A stretch of DNA of 64,000 nt, from contig OZ022240.1 of NCBI GenBank assembly GCA_963978895.1, forward strand, positions 40,551,768-40,615,767. Direction: 5' to 3'. Both the position numbers and the translations under genes were made by a program. Numbering within the stretch: position 1 is the stretch's first letter; every line of letters begins with the position of its first letter. Shown in pieces: positions 1 to 11,192 of this stretch. This stretch comes from Erpobdella octoculata (taxonomy: Eukaryota; Annelida; Clitellata; Hirudinida; Erpobdellidae). Under the pieces are notes generated by a model. It saw nothing but the letters and a program-made list of their open reading frames with translations, searched no databases and had not been told where the DNA came from.

Positions 1-83
1 TTGATTACCCACTATAGAAAAGGAAATGATTTCTTCATTTGAAGTTATTTCGTCTCGCTTCATCAATGCTTTTGTTATTTGAG
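1..83 (-). CDS. Gene C exon (partial), extracellular part of EGF/WSC-like membrane protein
   Basis: Partial exon cut by the window edge. On the minus strand it follows an acceptor (minus ...atcatag) and reads QITKALMKRDEI... in phase 1. It is the paralogue of the gene A exon at 27333-27494 (QITEVVLKQDET...), with the same acceptor position and phase. The preceding exon at 214-339 joins it in frame through a GCT (Ala) codon. The domain is not recognised. It belongs to the third tandem copy of the membrane-protein gene, whose remaining exons lie left of the window. Confidence 0.6.
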
Positions 84-213
84 CTATGATTTAAAATAAT
101 GTTGATTATGTAGAAAAATAAGAACACTGTACAAAAATGTTAGATAGATTTTAAACCGATGGATAATAGTTTGAAAGGTTTTAATAAAAGAAAAGAAAAA
201 ATCCATTATTTAC

Positions 214-339
214 CAATTTGTGGGTCAAATTCTAGCTGATATATGAAAACATATCCAGGAAACTGAAATGTATATACTTCACAATTCATGACATCGTTAT
301 TGCACGATCTGCGTAATTTTTTGACTTCTACCATGGAAA
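214..339 (-). CDS. Gene C exon, N-terminal extracellular segment
   Basis: A 126-nt exon, phase 1 at both ends, flanked by minus-strand acceptor ...ttttcaag and donor gtaaat. It reads SMVEVKKLRRSCNNDVMNC... and aligns over its whole length with the gene A exon at 27623-27748 (FMVEVPKLRSSCNNGVMNC...), keeping both Cys residues. No known domain is recognised. No signal-peptide exon was found upstream (higher coordinates), so the 5' end of the gene is unresolved. Substitutions between copies change many amino acids, so this part diverges faster than the EGF exons. Confidence 0.6.
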
Positions 340-2250
340 CTTGAAAACAAAAGTTAAACAACATTAAGTTTTGCATAACAAATCTTTTAGAAACAAATAT
401 TACAACTAGTCATAAAACTTAGAAAAGGTCAAAAACTATGCAAACTGTTGGGTCACAAGGAATGGTGTCACACAGTGTATTAACTTATGATATCTCTCAC
501 GACTTGATTATTGAAGGATGGGGGTACAACTTAGTAAATACTTTTTTTCAAAAAGTCAATTACTGAAAGAGGTGTGAGTGCTAATTAACCACAAAAAACT
601 CATGATTAGGAGGAAGATGAAATAATACATCTTTGCCAGCCGTTTGGCTGAAACAACGCATTATTATTTCATTGCTACATAATATTATATTTTGCTTTTT
701 GGTGTCATCCAGTGTGGTCGACATATTACAACTAGTCATAAAACTTAGAAAAGGTCCAAAACTATGCACACTGTTGGGTCATCCCCACATCCCATTATGA
801 CGATACAGCACGCAAACACGTACATAACAGAATATTTTTTCAGATAGAGAACTTTCAAAAGTATAAGCAACCTTCGGAAGAAGCTACAATGGACCAAATA
901 AGTATATTAATTAAAACCGATATTAGAGTTATAAACATAGTATTCAAGTTGCAGCCTTACGAGTGTTTATAAACATAATGGATGTGACGTAATTGAAGAA
1001 TTGAATTAATTTTATTTGTTTTTCTAAAATATTTTAATAAAAAAAATGTATTTAATTCCCTGAGTGATAATGTTAAGCTACAATAGACATATTTATCATT
1101 ATAAATCAATTACTTATAATTTATCTACTTCTTTTTTGTGCTGTGGTTTGAAAAAATTTCCAGTGGTTGTGACTTCCGCCAAGTTTAATTTAACTTGATT
1201 AAAATGTTACTGCTTTGCGCTTTTTAGTTTTGTTTTTGTTTCAGCGTAATACAATTTATTAATATAAGTTTACTGGTATAATCTGTGTTCATGTCTTATG
1301 AATTAGGCAAAAGATTTAACAATTTGACTTAAAAATGAAATTAATTAAACTAGTGATGGACCGAAGCTCGTCTCGGCAACACGGACTCTACATAAAAGAG
1401 TCGCCTATTTAACACTGCATGTTGTATATGCACAGATAAAAGATCGCGACTCTCTGCTTCAAGAACCGCAATGCTGCTTTTCAATCAAAAAAGGCTTGGA
1501 TGCACTTAGCTTTAACTACTAATAATTACTTTAACTAGTCTTATAGAGCAGCTGTACATCATGGTCCAATCATTATGAGACCATGATTGGACCATTATGT
1601 GGACTTTGAAGGCTTTACCTGTTTCAATAATAATCGTTGCTTACTTTTTCTTCTTTTTATGTTATATTCATTATTAATTTAATCTTTATATGTTAATAAA
1701 TTTATTATATTAACATACGTGTTAGAAATTAAACCAGTTACAAAGGCACATTATGTTAATAGATTTATAATATAACAGAACTGTCGGCCGATAGGACGTG
1801 CACATAAGAGTATTGGATAACAAATTATTATTTTTATGCTTTTTAGTTTTCATCAACTGCCATCTATCGAGTGTTATTAATGTTTTAGCCAGCGCCCGAT
1901 AAATGAAGAACCATCAATATTAAAACCATTTTCAAATACCAGTAGCAGTTCATTCATTAGAATGGTCAATAGTGTCAAAGAAAATAAGTAATTTTAACAA
2001 AGTAATACTGAAAATGTATTAAGATCAAACGCCAAAGTACGTTATAAGTACGTTTGTTTCCCCTACGGATTGTCAATGATTGGAACAAGTTTTCAAAAAT
2101 GACGGCATTTAACAATACGTATAACGACGCTGAACCACATTCGTGACATTCAGTATAATAAAAAAATACAGACCCGCATTTCGTTAAAAGGAGACAGTTA
2201 CCCAAGTTGAGTAATACAGAAAGATACTTACCAATACAAAGTAATGGGAG
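340..2250. other. Non-coding spacer / upstream region of gene C
   Basis: No convincing gene. Positions 340-1000 are a diverged copy of 27750-27955 plus 31240-31750, the equivalent region upstream of gene A exons. A segment of about 60 bp near 397-460 recurs at 717-780 as a direct repeat. A perfect 13-bp inverted repeat (1561-1573 and 1583-1595) forms a hairpin with a 9-nt loop. The stretch near 1355-1470 begins with a hAT-like end (TAGTGATGGACCGAAG) and holds short inverted copies of GAGTCGC, but no matching second end is seen. Confidence 0.5.
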
Positions 2251-2418
2251 CAGTGGCGCAGCCAGAAATTTTTTTGGGGGGGAGGGCATGGGGGGAGAAA
2301 CTGATTAGTAAGGAGTTTTCTGAAAAATTTATCACCCACAAAAGTCAAGGATTAACGACAGTTTCAGTATTATTTAGTAACAAAAAACCATAAAACATTT
2401 AAATTGAAAAAATAAAAA

Positions 2419-2490
2419 TCCCAGACCGAGGAATGAACCGTGAACCTTTAGATCTTCAGTCTAACGCTGTCCAAACTGAGCTATCTAGAC
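2419..2490 (-). pseudogene. tRNA-Phe(GAA)-like relic
   Basis: The minus strand matches the animal tRNA-Phe layout: D-arm ATAGCTCAGTTTGGACAGC, a perfect anticodon stem TTAGA/TCTAA around CTGAAGA (anticodon GAA), then variable and T-arm segments. The T stem (CACGG/CTCGG) and acceptor stem (GTCTAGA/TCTGGGA) no longer pair well. It is 72 nt long, the right size for a tRNA. I read it as a decayed tRNA gene or the head of a tRNA-derived SINE, not a working tRNA. Confidence 0.6.
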
Positions 2491-3042
2491 CAAAATAGTT
2501 AATGGTTCACGCGCGCCACTTTATATATAACCAGCAGTTGACCCACTGAATTGGAATATCCTTAATATGATAGAGCTCGCGACTATGTCATGGTAGCCCC
2601 AATTAGAACAGTTAGTCAGAAGCCGTAAAATATGTTATTGCAAATTTATTTAATTCTTTGATAGAAGCAAAATGTGATGCGACATCTAGCGAACATATTA
2701 AATATCTATTCTACGTTGATATGTACTCTATATCGATCGATATTTAAGCTCTACTAGGCAAGGCAAACATCTCAGAAAAATTTTTTTTCTAAAAATTTAG
2801 TTGACAAAAAAATAAATTGTCCAATAATTGAAAACATTTAATAAAACACATTGTCAATGTCGATAATTATACACACAAAATTTCAGCTCGGCCGAATATT
2901 AGGAAGTGAGTGAATTTTAACTACCAAATAATTGATTTTTTAAATGCAAACACACAACGGCGAAATTAAAATAAGGAATTAAAATATAGAGGAAGAACAT
3001 AAAAAAGAGAGAGAAAACAAAAACTTGGCAATGCTTGGTATA
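2491..3042. other. AT-rich spacer, no feature seen
   Basis: No open frame, repeat unit or RNA fold that I can support. Just left of the tRNA-like relic, at 2252-2290, a single hAT-like end (CAGTGGCGCAGCCAG followed by a G-rich run) is present without a partner. Confidence 0.4.
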
Positions 3043-3920
3043 TCAACTAGTGTATATAAATTATTTCCAGTACAGCAAGCATGTCATCTATACTGAAAAA
3101 CCCAAATTAAACAGTTGTTTTAACCACTCAATTTTGATCAATTTGAACTCTTATCATTGTTTGTAGAATCAGCTAGGCGGATTTGGCTATGGACTTATAC
3201 CACCACTATCCGACCCAATTGACTGCTCACCGAAAAGTTAAAAAACTAGGCGTTTTAAGAGTCCTGTCTCACATAGCTCATTGTTTTTATTTTTTATGAT
3301 TTGCTCAACTAAGAAAAAATAGATTGCAAAAAATATAAGTGAATTAAATATTCGAATAAAACAGTTAATCATCTACTGGTTCTACAGTTAATCCTTTTTG
3401 TAAGCAAATTTTTCACATACAAAAAACTGATTTTATTGGAATTTAATTTTTATTCAACCAATTTGATAGCAGCAAAACTTATTTTTTAAATTAAGATCAA
3501 AAGTTTGTTTGAATTTAATACTATTTAAAAACAATAAATATTATTAACAAAAGTGTTTCCACTTAAAAACCGCAATAACACAAAAGATTGCATTTGTCTC
3601 TTCACCACAAAAAACTTGGATTGAATTAGTAGAAGTTTGTTAATTCATTTCAATATCATCTTAACTTCTGGACGCAATTTGCCTAACTGGAAAAGTAAAC
3701 ATTTTTAATCAGCATATGTTAGGTTTTTAAATAAAATAATTGGTTAAAACAAAAAATAAAAGCCATGCAAAAACATCTATTTCTATTATTATATACTTTT
3801 ATTCGACTTTTAGTCTTTGCTTGTTTGTTTGTTCTTTTTGTGTACTCAAATCTAGAAAATAAAATTTAACCAGATTTTGACTAGCTAGAAAGCTGAAACT
3901 TTCAGCATAGCTTTATATTG
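3043..3920. repeat. Segmental duplication block 1 (partner 43963-44836)
   Basis: About 0.9 kb of non-coding DNA is shared in the same orientation with 43963-44836, starting at TCAACTAGTGTATATAAATT and ending near the TTTCAGCATAGCTTTATATTG motif. Differences are scattered point changes and small indels. The block lies downstream of the 3' end of gene A, as its partner does for gene B, so it was carried in the duplication that made the two genes. The last ~80 bp is a dispersed repeat also seen near 9190-9330 and, inverted, near 60060-60180. Confidence 0.8.
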
Positions 3921-4084
3921 GAAAACAAAACTTTATTTAATTAATTTCGACATATGTTAATAAACTAAACAGATAAAAAGTGTGATTATCGTGCAGCAAA
4001 GTGAGCACATGATTCATCTGAAGATCGCGTAGCATTCATGATGTCATGATTTATTTACTTATGTTTCTTTATTTATCTATTTAT

Positions 4085-4700
4085 ACCAGCACTTGACGTG
4101 TGAGTTTTTTCAGCTAATCGCAGATGATTTTTTAATTGGAAACGTTTTGGAATGGTCTTCTCTTTGAATGGCTAAATTTGAGAAAAAAACCGCCTACGAA
4201 AACAGCCACATTTATTTGTTTTCAACTTGATTATAATGTGTGATGACGTAATCTCAAAATTATTGGAAAAACCCGCCTTCGGAGATATATTTATTTTCAA
4301 CTTGTCTAATAATCTATTAGCGTGAGTTTTTTCAGAGCTGCAGATGGCAATCGGGTGACATAATACATACATCATTGCGCTTTCATGTTAGGACCAGCAC
4401 TTGACGCACGCTTCGCGCGCGAATCGTGTGAGTTTTTTCAGCTAGTCGCAGATGATTTTTTACTTGGAAACGTTTTGGAATGGTCTACTCTTTGAATGGC
4501 TATATTTGAAAAATCCGCCTACGAAAAAAACAACCTTTATTGGCTGATATTGGAAAAACCGCTTACGAATAAAACCACCTCTATTTATTTTCAATTTTTT
4601 ATGCGTGATTACGTAATCTCAATTTTTTTGGGAAAACCCGCCTTCGGTGATTTGTTTATTTTCAATTTGTTTATATAGGTGTGATGACGTAATCTCAAAA
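4085..4700. repeat. Two-copy tandem duplication of about 310 bp
   Basis: Units at about 4085-4385 and 4394-4700 share GTGAGTTTTTTCAGCTA, GGAAACGTTTTGGAATGGTC and TGATGACGTAATCTCAA in order. Between them is a GC-rich CGCACGCTTCGCGCGCGAA motif. Only part of one unit (near 44918-45001) is in the gene B-side copy, so the tandem form differs between the duplicated blocks. No coding potential was recognised. Confidence 0.7.
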
Positions 4701-5587
4701 CTACTGTAAAATTATTTTTTTAATGAAAAAAATAAGAATTATTTTATTCGAAAATTGTTGCTTATGAAGTTTTACAGGTTTTAGTGAGAAACAGAAACCC
4801 ACAGTAATGTTAGAGAAATAAAACAAGAAACCGCATTTTAGCAAACTCAACACAATTGCAATGAGATTTCTGGGAAACTCAATCAAAAATCTCCGTTTAT
4901 AACTTTCAGCTATACAATTTGAATTCATAGAAAACTTGAGATGGAAAATACAAGTAGAATTTTTCAATATGTAATTTCGATGAACAAAATAAATTAATTA
5001 TTAAGTATGGGTAAAGTCGGGTCCCTTGATCAAATTAAGAGAATTTAATGATCCGAACACAATGGTCTAAGTATTCTATCAAGTCGGGTAAAAGAAATTG
5101 GACCCATGGACAATTTATATACCATGGAATGTTTTGTACTTATTAAGTTCAAGTCATTTTATTATTCATTTATTACTTATTGGTTAGATGTTTAATGCAC
5201 ATAAGCTTTAGATCCAACTAAGATTTAATTAAATAAATTCATTTAATAAGTTTGACGTTTCTTGCTTTGTAGGAAATATACGAAAAAACTGAAATAAGAC
5301 TAATTTTTTTTTTAAATTGGCTAAACACAACTGCATTTTTGTAAATATTGCCTAATGTAGTGTGTCCGACGTATATTGCTTTATTAGTTGCTTAGTTATA
5401 ATGATACCGACGGGCAACAATAAAAAACAATTTTTGCGTGGTGTAAAGTACATTTTAGCAAATTGTTATGTAACTTTTTCCAATGAATTCAAAAGGGTTT
5501 CAGTTATTTTTTAATAGGTCAAGTTGTCTCACTATCTTCATCTCAAGTTTTTAGCTATAGTAGATGCTAGGGAAAATAAATCAGACC
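4701..5587. other. AT-rich spacer, absent from the paralogous block
   Basis: No gene or element recognised. Relative to the partner block, where sequence like 4391 runs straight into sequence like 5588 near position 45001, this stretch is either an insertion here or a deletion there. Confidence 0.4.
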
Positions 5588-6374
5588 TCTTTTTAACGTA
5601 ACATTTTATTTATTCAAAGGGCATATAATGTGAAACAATATATAGAACGTAGCACGCAAACAAGCATACAGCACAATTAAAAAAAAAGATATGCATTTAA
5701 GCAAAAATGTTTTCCAGAAAATTAAAGGTATAAATTTTTGCTACTTTGCAGCTATGAGTGTCTCATTTTAAGACCAACAATAGTCTGCCACAATCACTGC
5801 GTTCCACGTCCTTGGTACCTAATTTCCAGTTCCTTGATTTCCTAATGGAATCGTTTTGTTTATTTTGTTTGTTGTAAACATTTCTAAGATTTTCAGGAAA
5901 GAGGCTTAAAATGCATATTGATTTTCATATTTGCCCCAATTTACAAAAAACTTGATATCAAATTGATAACAATGTATTAGGAAGTAAAAATATAAAGCAA
6001 AAAGATGAAACTCATAGATGTCGAATCAGTGTCAAATAAAGTGAAGGATTTCAACACGTCCACAAAAACATGGTCAAACCTTTTTAAATAAAAGGCTGAA
6101 GTGTTGACGAAAAAATGGATCTGCTCACAATACGACAAAGGTTACATTTGAACAAATTTAAGTCTAGAAACAGCTGAAAATTGAACAAGTGCTATAGAAA
6201 AGTTACATTTTTTTAGAAAGTTCCTCCTACTACCCCCTCCCCTGGTAATTAGTTTTTTTGGGAGGAAAATAAAACGACGGCGTCAAATTTGGCTTGGAAA
6301 AGTGGGTCCGACTACTCCCCTTCCCCTAGTCATCCTCAGTTTTATGGCTGTAGGGGTAGTATCCTTGGTAGTGT

Positions 6375-6600
6375 TTCGAATCAAATACAAAAGAATTTAA
6401 AAAAATGATTTGGTGTGGTTTTACTATTCACAAACTCCAACGAGACTGTGAAGAACCATACCGTATTATTAAGAATATCAATGATGTCATCCACCGGATT
6501 CAAAAAAGCCCACGTAGTACTAAAATGAAAGTAATTCATGTTGATCATCTTGCAAAGTATTTTTAAGTTAATGAAACTGTTTGGCCTAACAGAATTAAAG
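6375..6600 (+). pseudogene. Gypsy-type integrase C-terminal relic 1
   Basis: Decayed plus-strand copy of the retroelement integrase tail: L-Q-R-D-C-E-E-P-Y-R-I-I-K then INDVIHRIQKSP, followed by KMKVIHVDHLAKYF. This resembles the WEGPY-x-V...INDVVYRIQ...KVVHLDRL signature of Ty3/Gypsy integrase C-termini. Frame breaks and loss of most of pol make it non-functional. It is specific to the left segmental copy. Confidence 0.6.
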
Positions 6601-6959
6601 AGGGGGTATTACTGAAGTATTACCTATATGTTAATTTGACATGATTGATAGTAAGTTTTACTATGTTTTGCACAAGTGCTTAAATTAAGACTAATTTCAA
6701 TAAAGTTATTGAAACATATAGTTTGAATAAGTGCGTATTAACGTTTAATAAATTTAAGACTATTTCATATAGAACCCGAGTACAGTGTCCAAACAATATT
6801 TCAGCAAAATCTGAAATCATTTAGAGGTCGCTACCACACTTATAAATCTATATATAAGAAATGCAATGTGTTTTTCAATTTCCTGTGTTTGTTTGCTTAT
6901 CACACCCAAGCCGCTGGAGCAATTGTATTAAAATTTAGCTTGAAATAGGATCAAGGCAG

Positions 6960-7236
6960 CCAGTGACAATGAAAACTCGGTATGATCGACAATCAAAAAT
7001 AAAAAAATTTAAAGAAAATGGTTTGGTGTGGCTTTACATTCCACAGCCCAGAATTGAAAAATAACCTGAACTCCAACAAGACTGGGAAGGACTATATAGT
7101 ATTATTGAAAAGATCAATTATGTCATCCACTTGATTCAAAAGAGCCTAAGTATTAAAATGAAAATAATTCATATTGATCGCTTTGCCAAGTATGTTGGAG
7201 GTGATGAAACTCTTCAGGACAAAAAGGTTTAAAGAA
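6960..7236 (+). pseudogene. Gypsy-type integrase C-terminal relic 2
   Basis: Second, better preserved plus-strand relic of the same kind: VWL-Y then ELQQDWEGLYSI, INYVIHLIQKS and KMKIIHIDRFAKYVGGDE. The same relic sits in the paralogous block at 46320-46560, so it inserted before the segmental duplication. No protease, RT, RNase H or LTR is seen beside it. Confidence 0.65.
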
Positions 7237-7440
7237 GGGTTTAATGCTAAAGGTTTTTTGTATGTGTTAACTTGACATGATTGATTGTAAGTTTTATTTA
7301 AGTTTACGAAGTGTTCAAATTCAGACAAGCTTCAATTACAGTTATTGAGACACAAAGTTTGATTATGTACTTCTAATAAATTAAAAACGACTTTATAAAG
7401 AACCCGAGTACAGTTATCAATATTATAACAATATATATTT

Positions 7441-7493
7441 TTACTTAAACAGTAGAAATCCTTTATTGCTATAAAACTTTGAAAAAATAGAGG
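7441..7493 (-). CDS. Gene A terminal exon: short cytoplasmic tail and stop
   Basis: A 53-nt coding end after minus-strand acceptor ttttttag. Joined to the transmembrane exon through a CCC codon it reads PSIFSKFYSNKGFLLFK and then TAA. The gene B copy (46768-46820) has the same acceptor, frame and stop and differs by one residue (F to N). That conservation is the main support, as the exon is very short. The tail has no recognised signalling motif. A longer alternative tail exon further downstream cannot be excluded. Confidence 0.5.
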
Positions 7494-7596
7494 CTAAAAA
7501 ATGGTGTAAGTAATTCCGACTTGTAAAAAAATTAAGTTTATTTTTATTTTTACTCATTAATAAAGTCATTTTAAAAATTTTATATTAAATACTTAC

Positions 7597-7746
7597 GTTT
7601 TCTTTTAATGACTAATCTTATTGCAATAATTAAAAGAACTATGCAAACGAAACCAAGGATGGCAACATAGGCTTGTATCATATAAAGCGATATGAGTGAT
7701 TCAGGCTCAGTATAGTTATCGTACTTTTCCAACATTTTATTTTCCT
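7597..7746 (-). CDS. Gene A transmembrane exon
   Basis: A 150-nt exon with acceptor ttgcag and donor gtaagt. A juxtamembrane acidic stretch (EKYDNYTEPESL) is followed by about 23 hydrophobic residues beginning AYVAILGFVCIVLLIIAI and a basic stop-transfer cluster, KRK. This is a single-pass (type I) membrane anchor and places the EGF-like part outside the cell. It enters from the calcium-binding EGF exon through a GAG codon. The paralogous exon at 46924-47073 has the same length and boundaries. Confidence 0.85.
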
Positions 7747-7827
7747 CTGCAAACAAAATTTAAGACTATGTATCAATTAATTTTTATTGAATCTGTTTTT
7801 CATCAAGTTTGTAAAAATAAAATATAC

Positions 7828-7953
7828 CTGTGCAGTTGAACCTATCAATCTCAACATAACCATAAATACAACCGCATGCATAAGAACCTTCGTTGTTGAA
7901 ACAGTGAGTCGTTTCTCTGTCACACAAATTTGGTCCTTCACATTCATTTATAT
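7828..7953 (-). CDS. Gene A calcium-binding EGF-like exon
   Basis: A 126-nt exon, phase 1 at both ends, encoding one EGF module with six Cys. With the Asp supplied by the splice junction it starts D-INEC, the calcium-binding EGF signature, and continues CEGPNLCDRETTHCFNNEG then SYACGCIYGYVEIDRFNC. The FNNEGSY-C segment carries the expected hydroxylation-type Asn and aromatic positions. It is the last EGF before the membrane. Its protein sequence is identical to the gene B exon at 47157-47282 although five codons differ at the third base. Confidence 0.9.
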
Positions 7954-10431
7954 CTAGATTTCAAGGTTTTTTAAATAAGACTTTTCAAAAATTTTAATTA
8001 ATGTAAAAATGAATATTGACAAAAAATATCAGCTGAGCGGATAACGATTTTGTTTTGTGACCTACAAGTTGTGGGTTTGAATTTTGATTTCTTTCGTATT
8101 TGATATGATTAAATCATTATTGTAATAAGTAACTTTTGTAATAATTATTATAGAACTAGTACGATAAAAACATGTTATTTTAAATTATGTATATCTTGCA
8201 ATGTTGCTTGTTTGATGTTTGTTTGTTTCAGCCCAAACGTTGCTTTTGTCTTGTCCGATCAACAAAATTAAGCAACGTCGAACTCGGTTAGTACTTTGAT
8301 GTGTGACATTTAATATATTAATCCGTTTTTAGATTTAAAAAAAATAAACAATAACAAATGAAAAATAATAAAAAATATGAACAATTTAGATTTATATAAA
8401 AGCAAACACTAAAAAATTAAAAATAATATAAAGTATACAAAATATTTTTTTAAAACAACTCTTGTATACAAATGTATAATAAAATAATTAAATTTATAAA
8501 AAAATAAACACTGAAAATAAAAATAATATAAGGCATGAAAATATGATTTTTAAAACAACGCTCATATACTAATGTACTATACTTTTTCATTTTGAAAATA
8601 AGAGCGTTGGGTATTATCTATATAATATATATATATATATATATATAACCTACTATCGCCCAACGTTTTAATCTTTTAAATAAGAGAATTTAGTTCAAAA
8701 AATGTTAATATGTACACTTTAATATTATTTTGAACCTTTTATTACATCAGTATAAAAGCGTTGTTTAAAAAAATATTTTCTATACTTTATATTCTTTTTT
8801 ATTTTTTAATGTCTATTTTTTCAGGAATCTAAATATTTTATTTTATACAAACGTTGTTTTTAAAAAAATATTTTTTATACTTTATTTTATTTATTTTTAA
8901 TTTCTCATATTAACATTTTTGCGTTTGTGCGTATGCTTGAGCCGTGCGTTGTAAACATTTGAAATTAAAAAAACCTACTTTTACTTTAGTGTTGTAAATG
9001 ATAATCACAATAAAATATGATGAAATATTTTATTGAGCATTCAGCAAGATTGGACAAAAAAAAAGATAAAACAAAAAAAAATAAGTTTTACAGTTTTTGA
9101 GTAGAAAGATTTTCATATTTTTAATACTGACATATTTCACATGTCAAGTAATAAAAAACTGTAGTCAATGGTTTTTTACAAACTTTTATTTAGGTTGCAA
9201 TCTCTGTTTGTGTGTGTAGCTTTCTCTGTACACAAATCTTGCGAGTAAAATTTAACCAACTTTTTGACTAGCTAGAAAGCCGAAACTTTCAGCATAGCTT
9301 TATATTGGATGACAATACATGATTCAATTAACAAAAATAATTTGAACATTTTTCATATTTCTAAATCGATTGCATTTGAAATTAAAGTTTGTGTTAAAAA
9401 CCCGTTTTTTCCTTTACTTGTTTAGTTTTCTTACTTATTATTATCAGAAAACATTTTGCAAAAAGTTGAAAAAGTTTTGTGGAAAACTGTTTTTAACAGT
9501 TTTTACCAATGCTTTTATTAACTCGTCGGCTCTGTTTCTCTGTCTGTTTCTCTGTCTGTTTCTCTGTCTGTTTCTCTGTCTGTTTCTCTGTCTGTTTCTC
9601 TGTCTGTTTCTCTGTCTGTTTCTCTGTCTGTTTCAAATCTTGCAATCAATTTTTGAGTCACTTCCTGATGATAGATTTTTTTCAAATTTTGCATACATGC
9701 TCAAGATAGAAGACAATGCAATATTCAATTATTAGTTTTACAATAAGTCAATTTATTGAGTTAATTTTCTTGAGGATTTTATCGAGGGGTTTTCTTGAGG
9801 GTTTTCTTGAGGGTTTTCTTGACCACAAAACGCTAACCGACTGGCAGACTATTTTACCAAGTTAACACGAACCACACTCACTGACCGCGATTCTCAAGCG
9901 TGTACGAAGTTTTCATGAAAATAGTTGAGATATTTAAATTCGATGCTTTTTGATGATATTTTTATTATTATTACCAATGCTTTTATTAACTCGTCGTCTC
10001 TGTTTCTCTGTCTGTCTGTTTGTTTCTCTGTCTGTTTCAAATCTTGCAATCAATTTTTGAGTCACTTCCTGATGATAGATTTTTTTCAAATTTTGCATAC
10101 ATGCTTAAAATAGAAGACAATGCAATATTTAATTATTAGTTTTACAATAAGTCAATAAATTTAGATAATTTTAATTAATTTCGATATTTTGATATAATTA
10201 AGATATTTCGACTTTAACATAAAATAAAAGAGTAATATAATAAAAAATTGATTGCAAAATTTGTGTTTTAATTACATATAAAAGCATTGGTTTTAAAAAT
10301 TCGTTTTTAATTTACTTGTTTTTATTTTGAATTGTACTATATCTATGTAATTTGAACATTATGTTATTTGACTAATAATCATTAAAATTAAGATAAATCG
10401 TTATAATTTTTTTTGATCAAAACAAACTAAC
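7954..10431. other. Gene A intron with dispersed repeats
   Basis: No exon seen. Positions about 8860-9060 match 49060-49300 of gene B. A dispersed repeat at 9180-9330 has relatives at 3870-3950 and 44760-44840. A 12-bp repeat (TCTCTGTCTGTT) occurs about eight times at 9535-9640, with a short second copy at 10000-10040; the ~80 bp after each (CAATCAATTTTTGAGTCACT onward) is also repeated, so this is a partial duplication. A (TA)n tract lies at 8627-8647. Confidence 0.6.
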
Positions 10432-10530
10432 CAACGCAGGTTTTCAATGATGTTAGTTTATATCCACTCTCGCAGCTGCACTTATAAGAACAATTTGATT
10501 TTTCTGGATTACAAGGACATGATAGATGCT
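10432..10530 (-). CDS. Gene A EGF-like exon 3
   Basis: A 99-nt exon, phase 1-1, acceptor ttgtag, donor gttagt. It reads HLSCPCNPEKSNCSYKCSC then ESGYKLTSLKTCV. Cys spacing and the C-x-C...GY-x(7)-C ending fit a short EGF-like or cysteine-rich module. It joins a GAT codon that supplies the Asp of the next module's DINEC. The gene B equivalent is 49708-49806 with the same length. Confidence 0.8.
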
Positions 10531-10968
10531 CTACAATTTTAGAAAAGATATTAATTTTTACCATTCCATAAAATTTGTGAAACAGTTGAATTGTCTGTTG
10601 TTTATGCTTACTGTAACAAATTTGACCCAAAAAAAAGTGGCTTCAAAGGATATTGTTCTGATAGATTTTTTTAAAGAAAAAGTGTTATTTGATATGCATG
10701 CCTTCAATGGTTTTTTAGTATTTCTGATTTGATATCTATATAAATAAAAATGATTCTCTCAAAGTTTTGCTAAGGTTTAAACTTAAAAACTGTTGGACCA
10801 ATTGCTATGAAATTTTAACACATTATAATCATCATTAAGTAACAGGTTTTTATTCATTTTTTTTATTCGTTTTATTATTTCATCTTTTATCAGCGAAAAA
10901 CCTCCTATTGTGTAACTATCGGGACCAATGATTTATAAATATATGTATGACTTGGTATGTATGTATGT

Positions 10969-11092
10969 CGTAGAATCTGTTTGTTCACAGCCCGTTCCAA
11001 AACCTTAGAGATGAACTGAAGATTCAAAACTGGGCGATAACTGGCAGGCAGAGAAACATCCAGCGTAGATTTCAACACATCACCTAAATTGT
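10969..11092 (-). pseudogene. LINE reverse-transcriptase fragment in intron
   Basis: The minus strand reads LDVSLPASYRPVLNLQFISK then VLERAVNKQI, the SYRP(I/V)SNL-x-FISK-x-LER segment at the N-terminal side of L2/CR1-type RT domains. Only about 40 codons survive. A related dispersed repeat (10790-10950) lies beside it and recurs at 55490-55680. Confidence 0.6.
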
Positions 11093-11192
11093 TTTAGAGC
11101 TAACTTTGTGTTTTATTTTGTTCAAATTGGCCCAGTGGCTTTGATTTGTACAAAAAACATACACACTTTTAATTTTATAAATTGAGTTTAAC

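Larger units (their letters stand above)
5588..7440. repeat. Segmental duplication block 2 (partner 45001-46767)
   Basis: Long collinear match to 45001-46767, for example the stretch around TGCCACAATCACTGCGTTCC and the Gypsy relic near 6960-7236. The partner has about 245 bp extra (near 45565-45805) and lacks 6240-6590, so the copies have since gained and lost pieces independently. Non-coding apart from retroelement relics. Confidence 0.8.

Noticed and set aside
600..770. Possible extra gene C exon (minus strand, NIILCSNEIIMRCFSQTAGK...), partly retained in frame upstream of gene A
   Set aside because: Differences between the two copies fall on all codon positions, the gene A copy is broken by the palindrome, and no donor of the required phase is present.
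2252..2290. hAT element starting CAGTGGCGCAGCCAG
   Set aside because: Only one end is visible; no matching inverted end or target duplication was found nearby.
9370..9735. 121-codon frame with Leu-Cys-Leu-Phe repeats
   Set aside because: It is a translation of the TCTCTGTCTGTT repeat, open in more than one frame, and the flanks are a duplicated non-coding repeat.
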